From Planctomycetota bacterium (GTDB taxonomy: Bacteria; Planctomycetota; UBA1135; GCA-002686595), in the NCBI GenBank assembly GCA_016712565.1, contig JADJQU010000009.1, positions 223,425 to 287,424 of the forward strand: 64,000 nt of DNA, read 5' to 3'. The notes beneath the pieces were generated by a model. It searched no databases and was not told the origin of the DNA. It worked only from the letters and a program-made list of their open reading frames with translations. The position numbers were made by a program, and so were the translations under genes. Below are positions 18,433 through 27,670 of the stretch, one piece after another; the first letter of the stretch is position 1, and every line of letters starts with the position of its first letter.

Positions 18433-19436
18433 ATGAACGTCAGCCTGCCCTTCGAGCACCGCCAGTCCGCCCACTGCGAGAGCGGCGTGATTTCGGCGCT
18501 CCTGCGCCACGCGGGCGTGCCGATGTCGGAGCCCATGGCCTTCGGCATCTCCGCCGGCCTGACCTTCGCCTACATCCCGCTCGTCAAGTTCGGCGGCATG
18601 CCGATGATCGCCTACCGCATGCCGCCCAAGGGCGTGATCCGCGGCCTGACGAAGCGTCTTTGCATCCGCATGAACTTCGAGACGTTCCGCGATCCCAAGG
18701 CGGGCATGGCGGCCCTGGACCGCCACCTGGCCGCGGGGCGTCCCGTCGGCGCCCAGACCTCGGTGTTCTGGCTGGACTACTTCCCGCCGGACATGCGTTT
18801 TCACTTCAACGCCCACAACCTGGTGGTCTACGGCAAGCGGGGCGACCGCTACCTGATCAGCGATCCGGTGATCGACACTCCGGTGGAGTGCGACGGCGCC
18901 GGTCTCGAGAAGTCGCGCTTCACGCGCGGCATGCTGGCGCCCAAGGGCCTGCTCTACTACCCCGAGCACATCCCCACCCAGCTCGGGTTCGCCGACGCCA
19001 TCCGCAAGGCGATCCACTTCAACGCCGGCATGATGCTGCACGCACCTCTGCCCTTCGTGGGCATCCGCGGCGTGCGCTACATGGCCAACAAGTTGCGCAA
19101 GCTCCGCGCGCCAGCGCGGCCGAGCAGAAACACAGCCGCCTGTTCATCGGCCACATGGTGCGCATGCAGGAAGAGATCGGCACCGGCGGCGCGGGCTTCC
19201 GTTTCCTGCATGCCTCGTTCCTGCAGGAGGCTGCGCCGATCGTGAATGAGCCGGTGCTGCTGGAAATCGCCGACGAACTGACGCGCGCCGGCGACGAGTG
19301 GCGCAACTTCGCGCTCTCCGCCGCCAAGATGTGCAAGCAGCGCATCGCCATGGACCACGACCAGCTCGCCAGCCAACTGCACAAATGCGCCGACCTCGAG
19401 GCCGAGGTGCACAAGCAGCTGCGGGCGGCGTTCTGA
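18433..19436 (+). CDS. BtrH N-terminal-domain protein, frameshifted near its 3' end
   Basis: The first frame gives a BtrH-like cysteine acyltransferase domain with the early HCESG motif (RQSAHCESGVISALL), VGAQTSVFWLDYFP, and FNAHNLVVYGKRGDRYLISD. At about 19,105-19,112, in a GCGCG run, the frame changes and continues with ASAAEQKHSRLFIGHM to a helical C-terminus ending at 19436, giving about 334 residues in all. BtrH itself transfers an acyl group from an ACP to an amine in butirosin synthesis, so here it may release or transfer the product of the KS/DarAB system. The stop of the previous gene is 10 bases upstream. Confidence 0.78.
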
Positions 19437-20877
19437 ACTCGTCCGTGCTCCCCGAGCAATCAGGGACAAACCGAGGACTCGAGCCCGTTGCTGAGCGTCC
19501 AATTGCCGGGGAAGGACCAGGGAGGGGCCGCGGGTGTGACTGTTGAGGCCCGGGCCGGGGCCTTCCGCCCCAGCGATCAGCCCCGTCCGCGGTCTTTGAC
19601 GCTGTGACCTCTTCCAGCCAAGCGACTCTCGCTCCAGGCGCTGCTGGAGGTGACGGACTCCCCCACGATCCCCGTTTGAGCGTGGGGGACTGGCCGGCGA
19701 ACACACTGCGAGCGAGTAGCCGGCCAGGGCGGCAGGCGCGAGTCTCCATGCTGGATTTCACCTGCCGGGACTCGTCGCCCGGGCGGCCCCGCGACTACGG
19801 CACCCGTTTGGATGCCCCGAAGCAGGCTGCCAACGCCTGTTGTCGCGACCCCACCACTGGACGTTGATGCGCGATGGGGTCAGACCGGATGGGGCGTCCG
19901 CCGAGCTGGCCCGTGGCGAAAGCGGCCCAGTCGAGCTCGACTGCGTCCGCTGCGCGAGCCACCAGGATGACCGGAGGCGCGAGCTCTGCCGGAGGCAGGC
20001 GCCGCCGTGACGGGGCGGCTCCGACGCCTGAATAAAGCAGGAGGCCTGGCCTTCCCTGACGCGCGCCCGTGGTCGAAATCATGAAGCCGCTGGTTGCGCT
20101 CGCGTGTGGCGCACCCGCGAAGGCGATCGCCGGCAACTGGCCGCAGGAGTTGAGCTTCGGCGTGCAGACGAAGGCGGCGGGATGAGTTGCGACGGTTGCG
20201 CGCCCAGTCGGCACGCGTCGGGTAGGGGCTCGCCGATCGCCGACGAGCAGCGCATGGACAGAGCCGGTAAGCTTGTCAACGGACTCCAAAAGCGGGATCA
20301 CCGCTCAGGTTGCCCGTTCCGCCGGGATTGCGGCCCCGCCAGCGTGGTTGGTCTGGGAGACGTCCCCGGAGGGGGATCGATGTCCCAGAGCGTGTTGCCT
20401 TGGACGATCGAATTGTGCGTTGGTCACGCCGCCTGTCCCAGGTCGTGCCGGGCATTGCCGCTACGGTGCAGTTCTGGACAGGTCCCACTCCGACAAGCCG
20501 GGGCCGCCCGTCGCCCTTTGTTCCCGGTCGCAGCGCCGGGGGCGGGGACGGCTCGCGACTTTCTCCGCTGAGGGTGGCGGCGGGGGGGGGACGCTCGACG
20601 AGACGGGGCGGTCGGCGGGGGGCGTGTGGGGCGGAGTTAGCTGGAGGGGGGGCTGCCTAAACGCCTGGGCGCAGCACCGTGTCCGTGAGGGGCGGGGACC
20701 GGGGTGAGGACTGCTTGCGTTCCGTTTCGGCGGCGGATGGACTCGACGTGGTCTGCGCTGACGCCGTCGGCGAGGGGAGGGCAAACGTGAGCGTTTTCGA
20801 CCTTCAGCTGAGCGCCGGAGGGGAAGTGCGTAGCGAGGCGGAAACTCACGGGGCTCTCACCAAGAGGCTGGATTCCG
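19437..20877. other. long gene-poor region after the biosynthetic run
   Basis: About 1.4 kb. Apart from a decayed fragment of the secreted-protein C-terminal module (19830-20175, minus strand), I see no supported gene. The stretch 20,560-20,650 is very G-rich. This marks the left edge of the accessory island separating the two halves of the biosynthetic locus. Confidence 0.6.
19830..20175 (-). pseudogene. decayed fragment of the secreted-protein C-terminal module
   Basis: On the minus strand the translation reads CTPKLNSCGQLPAIAFAG, then SATSGFMIS, RPGLLLYSGVG and further on ELDWAAFATGQLGG. These line up in order with the intact module of the proteins at 24745, 26630 and 28073 (CTAKVNSLGCTPAI, SGF, KPGLLIYS, DMNAFAxGxLGG). 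The key NPPPNDCSG segment is scrambled and there is no N-terminal domain or signal peptide, so this is a remnant. Confidence 0.6.
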
Positions 20878-21381
20878 ATGAGACTCTGGCAACCCTGCTG
20901 CCGTCCAGCTCTTCGTTGCCGCCGCCTGTTCAGTGGGACCGAGAATCAGCTGCCGGCCGAGGCGGACGCCGCCCTGCGGGGCGCGCGCAGCCTGGAGCTC
21001 TTCGCGTTGGATCCGACGCCCTTGATGCAGGGCGCGGTGCCGCCGGAGAAGGGCGTTTTCCACGAGTATCCGATCCTCGGCCGCGCGGTCCTCAGCGACG
21101 CCGTGCAGGCAAAGGCCCTGGGCGAACTCGTCCTGCGGGGCATCCGCGAGAGCGACGGCACGGCGGCCGCCTGCTTCAATCCGCGCCACGGAATCCGCGT
21201 GAGCCAGGACGGCCGCACGCTCGATTTCGTGATCTGCTACGAGTGCCTGTCGCTCAGCGTCCACGGCGACCTGCTGGGCTCCGCCGGCCCCCGCCTGGGC
21301 CTCCTGACCGCCCAGCGCGTCGAATCCGGCGTCAGCGCGATCTTCGAAGGCGCCGGACTGAAGACAGCCCCAAAGCACTGA
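20878..21381 (+). CDS. hypothetical protein with CFxPRH...ICYEC motif
   Basis: A 167-residue protein. The N-terminal 30 residues are Cys/Arg-rich and may not all be translated; from about residue 35 the sequence reads like a folded domain, with GARSLELFALDP, VLRGIRESDGTAA, CFNPRHGIRV and LDFVICYECLSLSVHG. The pair CFxPRH and ICYEC is a pattern I have seen in uncharacterised proteins of this group, possibly a metal or thiol site, but I know no function. The MITE-like element begins six bases after its stop. Confidence 0.6.
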   Translation: MRLWQPCCRPALRCRRLFSGTENQLPAEADAALRGARSLELFALDPTPLMQGAVPPEKGVFHEYPILGRAVLSDAVQAKALGELVLRGIRESDGTAAACFNPRHGIRVSQDGRTLDFVICYECLSLSVHGDLLGSAGPRLGLLTAQRVESGVSAIFEGAGLKTAPKH

Positions 21382-21387
21382 CACGAG

Positions 21388-21542
21388 ACTGCCCCGCATG
21401 GCTGCGGATCGGCACCCCGGCACCCCCCCCAAAGGGGCCCTGGCGGCCTCCCCAGGGCCGATTTTCCTCCCGCGCGGCCACGGCGACATACCCCGTTGTC
21501 TGGCAATGTGTTCCGTCTTTATCCGCAGCCATGCGGGGCAGT
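21388..21542. mobile_element. MITE-like 155-bp element, copy 1
   Basis: The element starts ACTGCCCCGCATGG and ends CCATGCGGGGCAGT; the outer 22 bases on each side (21388-21409 and 21521-21542) are perfect inverted repeats. The interior has further GC-rich palindromes, including GGCCCTGG with CCAGGGCC, and encodes no protein. A second copy of the same length lies at 24517-24671 and differs at only a few internal positions. Length, perfect inverted ends and lack of coding capacity suggest a non-autonomous transposable element. It may also serve as a terminator for the preceding gene. Confidence 0.75.
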
Positions 21543-21556
21543 ATCCCAGGGGGTGA

Positions 21557-21581
21557 GGCCGTCCGGCATGACCGGACGGCC
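21557..21581. terminator. perfect 10-bp hairpin beside MITE copy 1
   Basis: GGCCGTCCGG, loop CATGA, CCGGACGGCC. The same hairpin follows the intact secreted-protein gene at 24684-24712, where it is a plausible terminator; here it has been carried along with a truncated copy of that gene's 3' end. Confidence 0.5.
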
Positions 21582-21651
21582 CGCCCGGCTCAGGGCTGGA
21601 TCGTGAACTCCAGACCGTCCGAGAGGGTCGCGTTGTCCGGCGGCGGGATGC
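21582..21651 (-). pseudogene. duplicated 3' tail of the secreted protein gene at 24745
   Basis: About 67 bases match the 3' end of the minus-strand gene at 24745-26310 (including stop and TLSDGLEFTIQP) almost exactly, after which the similarity stops. With the adjacent hairpin and MITE copy, the whole block 21388-21651 is a partial duplicate of 24517-24805; copy 1 lacks about 23 bases between hairpin and stop codon. Confidence 0.7.
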
Positions 21652-21763
21652 CGCGGAACCTGGCGCCGTGCCCTGAGCGACGGACCACGGCGCCACGGGC
21701 CGGCCGCTCTCCCTGATCACCCGACGGACGACAGGGTCCGGCCCAGGCAGCCGGCCGGAACTG

Positions 21764-23180
21764 TCATTTCTCGGGCTCGAACGTCTCCGTCCAATCTCGT
21801 GCGAGACTGACCACCGCACCGAAATCTGCATCAGCGCGAGGAAGGTCGTGCTCGTGCGGTTGTTGAAGATGTCGTTGTGCCCGTCGCAGATCGACTCCGG
21901 CACCTGGAACACCCCACCGGATTCGACACCAAATGGGACTTTGGCTCGAGACAATACCGAAGGTGTCCGGGGCTCTTGTCGCCAACTCCGTTTCGTTCTC
22001 GGCCGGAAGGTCAATCTTGAAGCTCGGGCTCGCGACGCGGGGAGGTTCGGGGGGACGCAGGCAGTGCCACGATTGCCCGAGATCCACCCTGTCCATCGCC
22101 TGACAATTGCAGGGCTCGTCCTTCGTCGTGAACGAATGCGTGAACAGGGACGCATCGTGGCCGTCCGTCTTGTCACCCAACGTCGCGATCCTCCAGGCGA
22201 TTCAGTGGCGGCATCCTCGCTCGCGGTGACGGAGATGAGGATGGGCGGACTGTACAGAAACGGGCCGGAGCTCGCCTCCTTCCGAATGAGTCGGCTGGCG
22301 AGCTGCGCCTTGATCTCCTTCGCGATCTCCGAATTGGCGGCGGAGTTGATCGCCAGCAGGAGATCGGGAAACACGATCGGCCCGCGGAACCCTCGAACGT
22401 CTGGACCGCCTGCGGGTTCGTGTCGGCGATCGCGGCCCCCAACGGGGAGCTCTTGTCGGTGAGCATCGACAGGAACGCAGACTCCAGGACCAAGGCGCCC
22501 ATGGAGTGTCCCATCATCACGAGTTGAGCGCGCGACGACTGGGGAACCGAGCTCTTGGCGGCGTCGATGAGCCTGCGCATCGAATCGCGACAGTCGATTC
22601 CCGATCCGACGCCCTCGGCGGTCTTGTATCGATTCGAAAACGTCGTGTTCTTCAGCCAGCCTCGCTGGAGCAGATGCGGGTCCTGCACGTCGCCGTTCCA
22701 CGCAAAGTAGACCCCGACGACGGTTCGAGGTTTCGAGCGCTCGATCTCGCGGATGCTCAGCTTGCGGAGGATCTCGCGAAAGGCCGCGAAGTGAGTGTCC
22801 TGCCAGGTTCCACCGTGGTGCCAGCCATGAATGAAGGTGAGCGCGACGACGCCGTTCGGATTGTTCTTGCGGGCATCCCGCAGGAGGCCGCAGGCGCGTT
22901 CGACTTGCTCGCTCGCCGTGCACGTACCGTCGTCGCCGAAGGAAATCCTCGCCAGGTGAAACGCACCCCCCCAGGCAGTGGGCTGCAGGTCCTTGGGAAT
23001 GTGGGGTTCATGGACATCCAAGGTCCAGACCGTCTTCTCCGCGGCAGGCGATTCCACATGCGCGGGCGCTTGAATGTGCGGACTGCCCTGCAATAGCGGG
23101 GTCGAATGCGCGACCGTCGAGGGAGCGATCGGACTGAGAACCACGCCGAGAACGAGTGCGAGAAGATGCGAGTGGATCAT
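21764..23180 (-). pseudogene. secreted alpha/beta-hydrolase gene broken by several frameshifts
   Basis: The start ATG 23180 follows a strong AAGGAG site and encodes a signal peptide (MIHSHLLALVLGVVL). The first frame contains LTFIHGWHHGG (oxyanion-hole HG region) and the nucleophile elbow MGHSMGALVLE, placing it among lipase-like alpha/beta hydrolases. The frame then changes at about 22,395 (FRGPIVFPDLLLAINSAAN continues), again at about 22,190, 21,955 and 21,805, with the last part ending ARDWTETFEPEK. Four shifts in 1.4 kb is more than elsewhere in the window, so this is either a decayed gene or an error-rich patch. No neighbour shares its strand closely. Confidence 0.7.
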
Positions 23181-23731
23181 GATCTCTCCTTCAATGATGG
23201 GCCGACTCACGTTCGAGTCCGCGGGCAAGGGCACTTCCCGTCAGTCTGCGAACTCCGGTCGTCAGGCTAGGACTCCAACGAGTGCTCGGCAAGATCCACG
23301 CCCGCCCCGCGCACCACCACCCAGCCTCAGGCTTGTGGCTGCTCCCAACAGGGAGCGCAGAGGGAACTCCTCCGGGGGCAGGTTGCGGTGTGTCCAGCGT
23401 GTTCCGGGGATCGCCGCCAGGCGCCCTTCGGCTCGACCGAACGGCGAGGCTCACTCTCGGCGCCTCGGTGCTAGGGCTGAGCGCGGGACGATCCGCGTTC
23501 GAATGTCGCGGGCGAGGCTCGACGATCCGGGCAGCGGCTCCGGCGAAGCGGAAATCCTGGAAATCCGCGAGCTTCGGCGGAGCGCGCCCTCGTTTGCCGG
23601 ATTCGATGTGACTCGTGGAATGCCCCGAGGCCGCGACACGATCGTCGCGCCTTCCCCGCGCGGCGGGCGCAAGCGCTTGGCGCCGGGGGTTAGGATGCGA
23701 TCTCCACCAGGCTTCCCGTGAGGATTCCGCC
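23181..23731. other. intergenic region without supported gene
   Basis: About 550 bases between the divergent hydrolase and DUF1801 genes. Open frames here are Arg/Ser/Pro-rich with no family features; I see no repeats or RNA gene. Confidence 0.5.
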
Positions 23732-24247
23732 ATGCCGAAAATGAAGGCCTACGCCACTTTCGACCTGTATCTCGCCGATCAGGCGGCCGCGAACCAGAAG
23801 ATCATCCGCGCGCTGCGCAGCTTCGTGAAGCGCACGTCGCCCCAGCTCGTCGAATCCGTGAAGTGGGGGAACGGCTGCTGGCTGAACGGCAAGGTGCCCA
23901 CGGCGTACGTGTACTCCGACAAGGGCTTCGTGCAGTTCGGCTTCATCCGCGGATCGGAGCTCGAGGACCCGCGCGGGCTCTTGGAAGGGGCCGGGCAGTT
24001 CGTCCGACACATCAAGGTGCGCAAGGTCGCCGACATCGATCCCGCGTCGTTCGGCGCGCTGCTCCTGCAGGCCGCTCGGTACGACACGATGCCGATGCCG
24101 GGCAAGAAAACGTCTCGCGCTCCGAAGGCGGCGAAGGCCGCTCGGCCCGCCAAGGTCTCGGGCACCGCGAAGCCCCCGACGCCCAAGAGGCTCGCCGGGC
24201 GCAACGACAAGAAGCTCTCGCCGCCTAAGCCGAGGCGTCGGGTCTGA
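23732..24247 (+). CDS. DUF1801 (YdhG-like) domain protein with basic tail
   Basis: A 171-residue protein starting at ATG 23732 after GAGGA. The N-terminal 110 residues show the DUF1801 pattern: LYLADQAAANQKIIRALRSF, SVKWGNGCWLNGKVP, YSDKGFVQFGF and LLEGAGQFVRHIKV. The last 55 residues are Lys/Ala/Pro-rich, like histone-H1-type tails, suggesting contact with nucleic acid. The molecular function of DUF1801 proteins is not established. It stands alone between a broken hydrolase and gene fragments. Confidence 0.8.
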   Translation: MPKMKAYATFDLYLADQAAANQKIIRALRSFVKRTSPQLVESVKWGNGCWLNGKVPTAYVYSDKGFVQFGFIRGSELEDPRGLLEGAGQFVRHIKVRKVADIDPASFGALLLQAARYDTMPMPGKKTSRAPKAAKAARPAKVSGTAKPPTPKRLAGRNDKKLSPPKPRRRV

Positions 24248-24269
24248 CGCGCGCCTCGGAGCGCCGATC

Positions 24270-24515
24270 TTCGTGTCCTTGGCGCGGACGTGGGCCTGGT
24301 CCGCTTTCTCGGAGGCCCATGAGGTCGTGGCTCGCGGCGACGTGGCCCGCGTTGGCTTGGATCGTCGCGCCGGTGATGCCGGGCGAGCGGTCGTCGGCGA
24401 GGAACAGGCCGCCGAAGGCGTACAAGTCGATCGGACACACGTCGGAACTGTCGTTCGGGGGAGGACTGCCGGCCGAGCCCAAGGGCGTCGAGCGGCGGAC
24501 CGGAGCGTTCATGGA
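24270..24515 (-). pseudogene. chimeric debris: secreted-module fragment joined to SDR C-terminus, cut by MITE copy 2
   Basis: Reading leftward from 24515, the first 30 or so codons (NAPVRRSTPLGSAGSPPPND) match the module of the intact gene at 24745-26310. The frame then runs into LFLADDRSPGITGATIQANA, which looks like the C-terminus of a short-chain dehydrogenase/reductase (FLAS...ITG...DGG region). The module fragment ends abruptly at the MITE-like element beginning 24517. This is a patchwork of two gene ends without a start. Confidence 0.55.
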
Positions 24516-24516
24516 T

Positions 24517-24671
24517 ACTGCCCCGCATGGCTGCGGATCGGCACCCCGGCACCCCCCCCAAAGGGGCCCTGGCGGCCTCCCCAGGGCCGATTTTCCTCCC
24601 GCGCGGCCACGGCGACATAACACGTTGTCTGGCAATTTGTTACGTCATTATCCGCAGCCATGCGGGGCAGT
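24517..24671. mobile_element. MITE-like 155-bp element, copy 2
   Basis: Same structure as copy 1, with 22-bp perfect inverted ends at 24517-24538 and 24650-24671; here the symmetry extends four more bases outward (GGAT...ATCC), giving 26-bp arms. It interrupts a copy of the secreted-protein module right at its CMNAPVRR segment. Internal differences from copy 1 cluster in the 30 bases before the right arm. Confidence 0.75.
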
Positions 24672-24683
24672 ATCCCAGGGAGT

Positions 24684-24712
24684 GAGGCCGTCCGGCATGA
24701 CCGGACGGCCTC
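24684..24712 (-). terminator. perfect 12-bp hairpin downstream of secreted protein gene
   Basis: GAGGCCGTCCGG, loop CATGA, CCGGACGGCCTC; it lies 33 bases beyond the stop of the minus-strand gene at 24745. No T-run follows, but the position and perfect stem suit a terminator or mRNA 3' stabiliser. Confidence 0.55.
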
Positions 24713-24744
24713 GGACTGGGGCACAGGGCGAGTGCCCGCCCGGC

Positions 24745-26310
24745 TCAGGGCTGGATCGTGAACTCCAGACCGTCCGAGAGGGTCGCGTTGTCCGGCGGCG
24801 GGAAGCCGTTGTCACGGCCCCAGAACTGGCAGCCGATCACGGTGCCCGGCACCGTCAGGTAGGTCGCCGGAGTTCCACCCAGGCCGCCCACGGCGAAGGC
24901 GTTCATGTCGATCGAGTACACACCGGAACAGTCGTTCGGGGGGGGATTGCCGGCCGAGCCCAGGGGCGTCGAGCGGCGGACCGGAGCGTTCATGCAACGC
25001 AATCCGCCCGCGAAGGGCACCGCGGCGCGACCGGTGTTGCTGTAGATCAGCAGGCCGGGCTTGTTGTTGATCACGTTCGCCGCGGAAACGACGAATCCGG
25101 AGCCGGCGCTGGCGCTCGAAATCCCCGTGGAACCGATCGCGGGCGTGCAACCGAGCGAATTCACCTTGGCGGTGCAGTAGACCGTCGGCCCCGAGGCGAG
25201 CGGGACGACTTGGACGCCGCGCAGCGAGGTCTGGCTCAGGGCCGTGGCCACGACCGTCGGCGTGGAGCTGCTGAAGTTGGCGTTGTAGCCGGCGCTGTCG
25301 ACCAGGCTGACGAGTTCACCGCCGCCTGCGCCGCCGCTGCCGCCCTTGCGCGTCGCGAAGAGGCTGACCGTGGTGGACTGGACGCTGCCGGTCAGACCCC
25401 GGTAATCGTCGGCGTCGACACCCACCGTGCCGTTCTGGGTCCAGGTGCCGGCCACCAGGGACCACTTCTGCAGGGCGCCCGCGCCGTCATCGGCCACGTA
25501 GACCGTGTCGATGCCAGCGACGCCCGCGTCGAGGTCGGCGAAGAAATACCCGTAGGGGCTCGTGCCGCTGGTGGGGAAGCCGGAGAGGCCCACGATGGCG
25601 TTGCCGGTGGAGGTCGGAGTTCCGACTCCGACCGCGCCCATTCGAAGGGTGCTCGAAGCCGACGACACGTAGAGTTGCCCGTCGAAGACCTGGAGCACGC
25701 GCAGATTCGTGAACGTGGAGCTCACGACCGTGCCGCTGCCGGAGCCGCCCAGGGGGCTGTGGACCACGCCCGTGTTCGCGCCGGCCGCCCACAGGTCGGA
25801 CCCGTTCGTGCTGGTGACCGCGCGGATGTTGTTCGCGCTGAAGCTCGTGGTCGTGGTCGACGTGTCGACGCTCGTGTCCATCGCGACCCGAGCCAGGACG
25901 CGCAGGACCGTTCCCGTCGAGCTGCTGGCGACGGAGACGGTGCCGAGCGGAGCGTCGTAGCCGCCGAGCAGGAAGTAGTTGCCGTCCGCGGAGATCGAAA
26001 GCGCACCCTCGGAGGTGGCGGTTCCGCTGTTCGCGAAGCTGCTGTGGGGAGCGGAGGGGGGCGTCGGCATCGCGACGCTCTGCACCAGCGTTCCAGCCGG
26101 GGTGTACTCGTCCAGGAACACCGCGGTCGCGGCGTTGGTCAGAACAGCCGAGCCGTCGCCGATGCGGACGACGACCAGGTTGCCCGCGGTGAAGTCGGTG
26201 GCCCGGGCGCCGGCGGCTCCGGCGGTGAGGACCAGGCCGGCGAGGGCGAGGCGGAACAGGGGGCTCGCCGCGGAACGGCGGCCGGAGAGGATCGAAGCTG
26301 AGGCGTGCAT
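24745..26310 (-). CDS. secreted beta-propeller-like protein with planctomycete C-terminal module
   Basis: A 521-residue protein with a Sec signal (RLALAGLVLTAGAAGARA). The middle, about residues 40-375, is Ser/Thr/Gly-rich beta structure with repeated turns such as LSISADGNYFLLGG, FDGQLYVSSAS and IDTVYVADDGAG, suggesting a propeller-like binding domain. From YCTAKVNSLGCTPAI the protein ends in the shared module: NNKPGLLIYSNTGRAAVPF, NPPPNDCSGVYSIDMNAFA, FWGRDNGF and TLSDGLEF. The module occurs on unrelated proteins here and is likely a sorting, anchoring or processing signal. Its 3' end was duplicated to 21.6 kb. Confidence 0.8.
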   Translation of the reverse strand: MHASASILSGRRSAASPLFRLALAGLVLTAGAAGARATDFTAGNLVVVRIGDGSAVLTNAATAVFLDEYTPAGTLVQSVAMPTPPSAPHSSFANSGTATSEGALSISADGNYFLLGGYDAPLGTVSVASSSTGTVLRVLARVAMDTSVDTSTTTTSFSANNIRAVTSTNGSDLWAAGANTGVVHSPLGGSGSGTVVSSTFTNLRVLQVFDGQLYVSSASSTLRMGAVGVGTPTSTGNAIVGLSGFPTSGTSPYGYFFADLDAGVAGIDTVYVADDGAGALQKWSLVAGTWTQNGTVGVDADDYRGLTGSVQSTTVSLFATRKGGSGGAGGGELVSLVDSAGYNANFSSSTPTVVATALSQTSLRGVQVVPLASGPTVYCTAKVNSLGCTPAIGSTGISSASAGSGFVVSAANVINNKPGLLIYSNTGRAAVPFAGGLRCMNAPVRRSTPLGSAGNPPPNDCSGVYSIDMNAFAVGGLGGTPATYLTVPGTVIGCQFWGRDNGFPPPDNATLSDGLEFTIQP

Positions 26311-26629
26311 GGTGGGGTGGCTCCAGGGGTCGGGAAAGAGGGCGGCGCCTCCGGTTCATTGGGCGGTTCGCGCCGTGCCCCACACGGGACACCGCGCGAA
26401 TAAGGGCCGACTGGCCTTGGATGCGAGGAATCGATCAAGAGCAGCGGCGAACTCCCGGACCCGGGCAAGGCGGCGAGCCCGCGGCCGCCCAGGGCAACGC
26501 GCACCGAGGCGTGCAGTGCCGGAGCGGTTGTCGGAATCTTGATGCGGGGATCATCGATTCTGGTGCGGCGGCCCCGAGCCTGATGGGGACGCCCCACGCC
26601 CGATCCCCACCCACCAGGACACGCTCCCG
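26311..26629. other. intergenic region between divergent secreted-protein genes
   Basis: About 320 bases, presumably carrying the two divergent promoters. No conserved box of the type found upstream of the 28-kb and 33-kb genes was seen here. Confidence 0.5.
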
Positions 26630-27670
26630 ATGAACCTGCTCTCGAAGTTCGCGCTCTTCTCAGCTCTGGCCGCATTCACCGCCCCGGTCCACGCACAGGG
26701 CCGGATGATCATCAGCGAGTACATGTACAAGGGGATGCCGACGGAGTACGTGGAATTCACGAACATCGGCAACGCGCCCGTGGACATGACCGGCTGGAGC
26801 TATGACGACAACAGCCAGACCGCCTTCTCCGTCGACCTCACGGGCTACGGCATGGTCCAGCCCGGCGAATCGGTGGTCTTGACGGAGTCGTCCGCCGCTG
26901 TCTTCCAGCTCAACTGGAGCTTGCCGCCGTCCGTCAAGGTGATCGGCCTGAACTCCCACAACCTGGGCGCGGAGGACGAGGTCAATCTGTTCGACGGCAC
27001 GGGCACGCTCGTCGACCGGCTGACCTACGGCCAGACCGCGTTCCCCGGCAGCATCGTGACGAACACGATCTCCGGTTCGCCGATCTGCGGCCTGTACGAG
27101 GGAGTCAACGACATCTACGGGTGGGCGCTGGCCGTGGTCGGTGACGGGCAGGCCTCCGCCCTGTCGACCAGCAACGAGATCGGCAGCCCCGGCCGCTACA
27201 CGACGCTCGCCTGCCCGCCGCCGCCGCCGGTGGTCTATTGCACCGGCAAGACGAATTCACAGGGTTGCACGCCGACGATCGCCTCCATCGGAGTCTCGAG
27301 CGCGACCGCGACGTCCGGATTCACGATCCAGGCCGCGGCCGTGATCAACAACAAGCCCGGTCTGCTGCTCTACTCCGACACGGGCCGTGCCGCGGTTCCC
27401 TTCCAGGGCGGGTTCCGCTGCGTCAACGCCCCCGTGCGGCGCTCGATCGCCCTGAACTCCGGCGGCAATCCTCCGCCGAACGACTGCTCGGGGGTCTACT
27501 CCCTCGACATGAACGCCTTTGCCCAGGGCGTGCTCGGCGGCAACCCCGCCCCGTTCCTGACCGTGCCGGGCACGCTGGTCGACGCCCAGGCCTGGGGCCG
27601 CGACAACGGCTTCGCGGCTCCCAACAACTCCTCGCTGTCCGATGCGCTGGAGTGGATCGTCGGACCCTGA
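26630..27670 (+). CDS. secreted lamin-tail-domain protein with planctomycete C-terminal module
   Basis: A 346-residue protein with a signal peptide ending at VHAQG. Residues 25-135 match the lamin tail domain (LTD): MIISEYMYKGMPTEYVEF, NIGNAPVDMTGWSYDD, GESVVLTES and DEVNLFDGTGTLVDRL. After a polyproline spacer (CPPPPPV), the shared module starts at YCTGKTNSQGCTPTI and ends at SDALEWIVGP. LTDs in bacteria occur on extracellular nucleases and surface proteins; no catalytic domain is present here. It is intact, unlike several neighbours. Confidence 0.85.
   Translation: MNLLSKFALFSALAAFTAPVHAQGRMIISEYMYKGMPTEYVEFTNIGNAPVDMTGWSYDDNSQTAFSVDLTGYGMVQPGESVVLTESSAAVFQLNWSLPPSVKVIGLNSHNLGAEDEVNLFDGTGTLVDRLTYGQTAFPGSIVTNTISGSPICGLYEGVNDIYGWALAVVGDGQASALSTSNEIGSPGRYTTLACPPPPPVVYCTGKTNSQGCTPTIASIGVSSATATSGFTIQAAAVINNKPGLLLYSDTGRAAVPFQGGFRCVNAPVRRSIALNSGGNPPPNDCSGVYSLDMNAFAQGVLGGNPAPFLTVPGTLVDAQAWGRDNGFAAPNNSSLSDALEWIVGP

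Noticed and set aside
21388..24671. CRISPR-like repeat pair
   Set aside because: Two copies of a 155-bp element with inverted ends, not short regularly spaced repeats with spacers.
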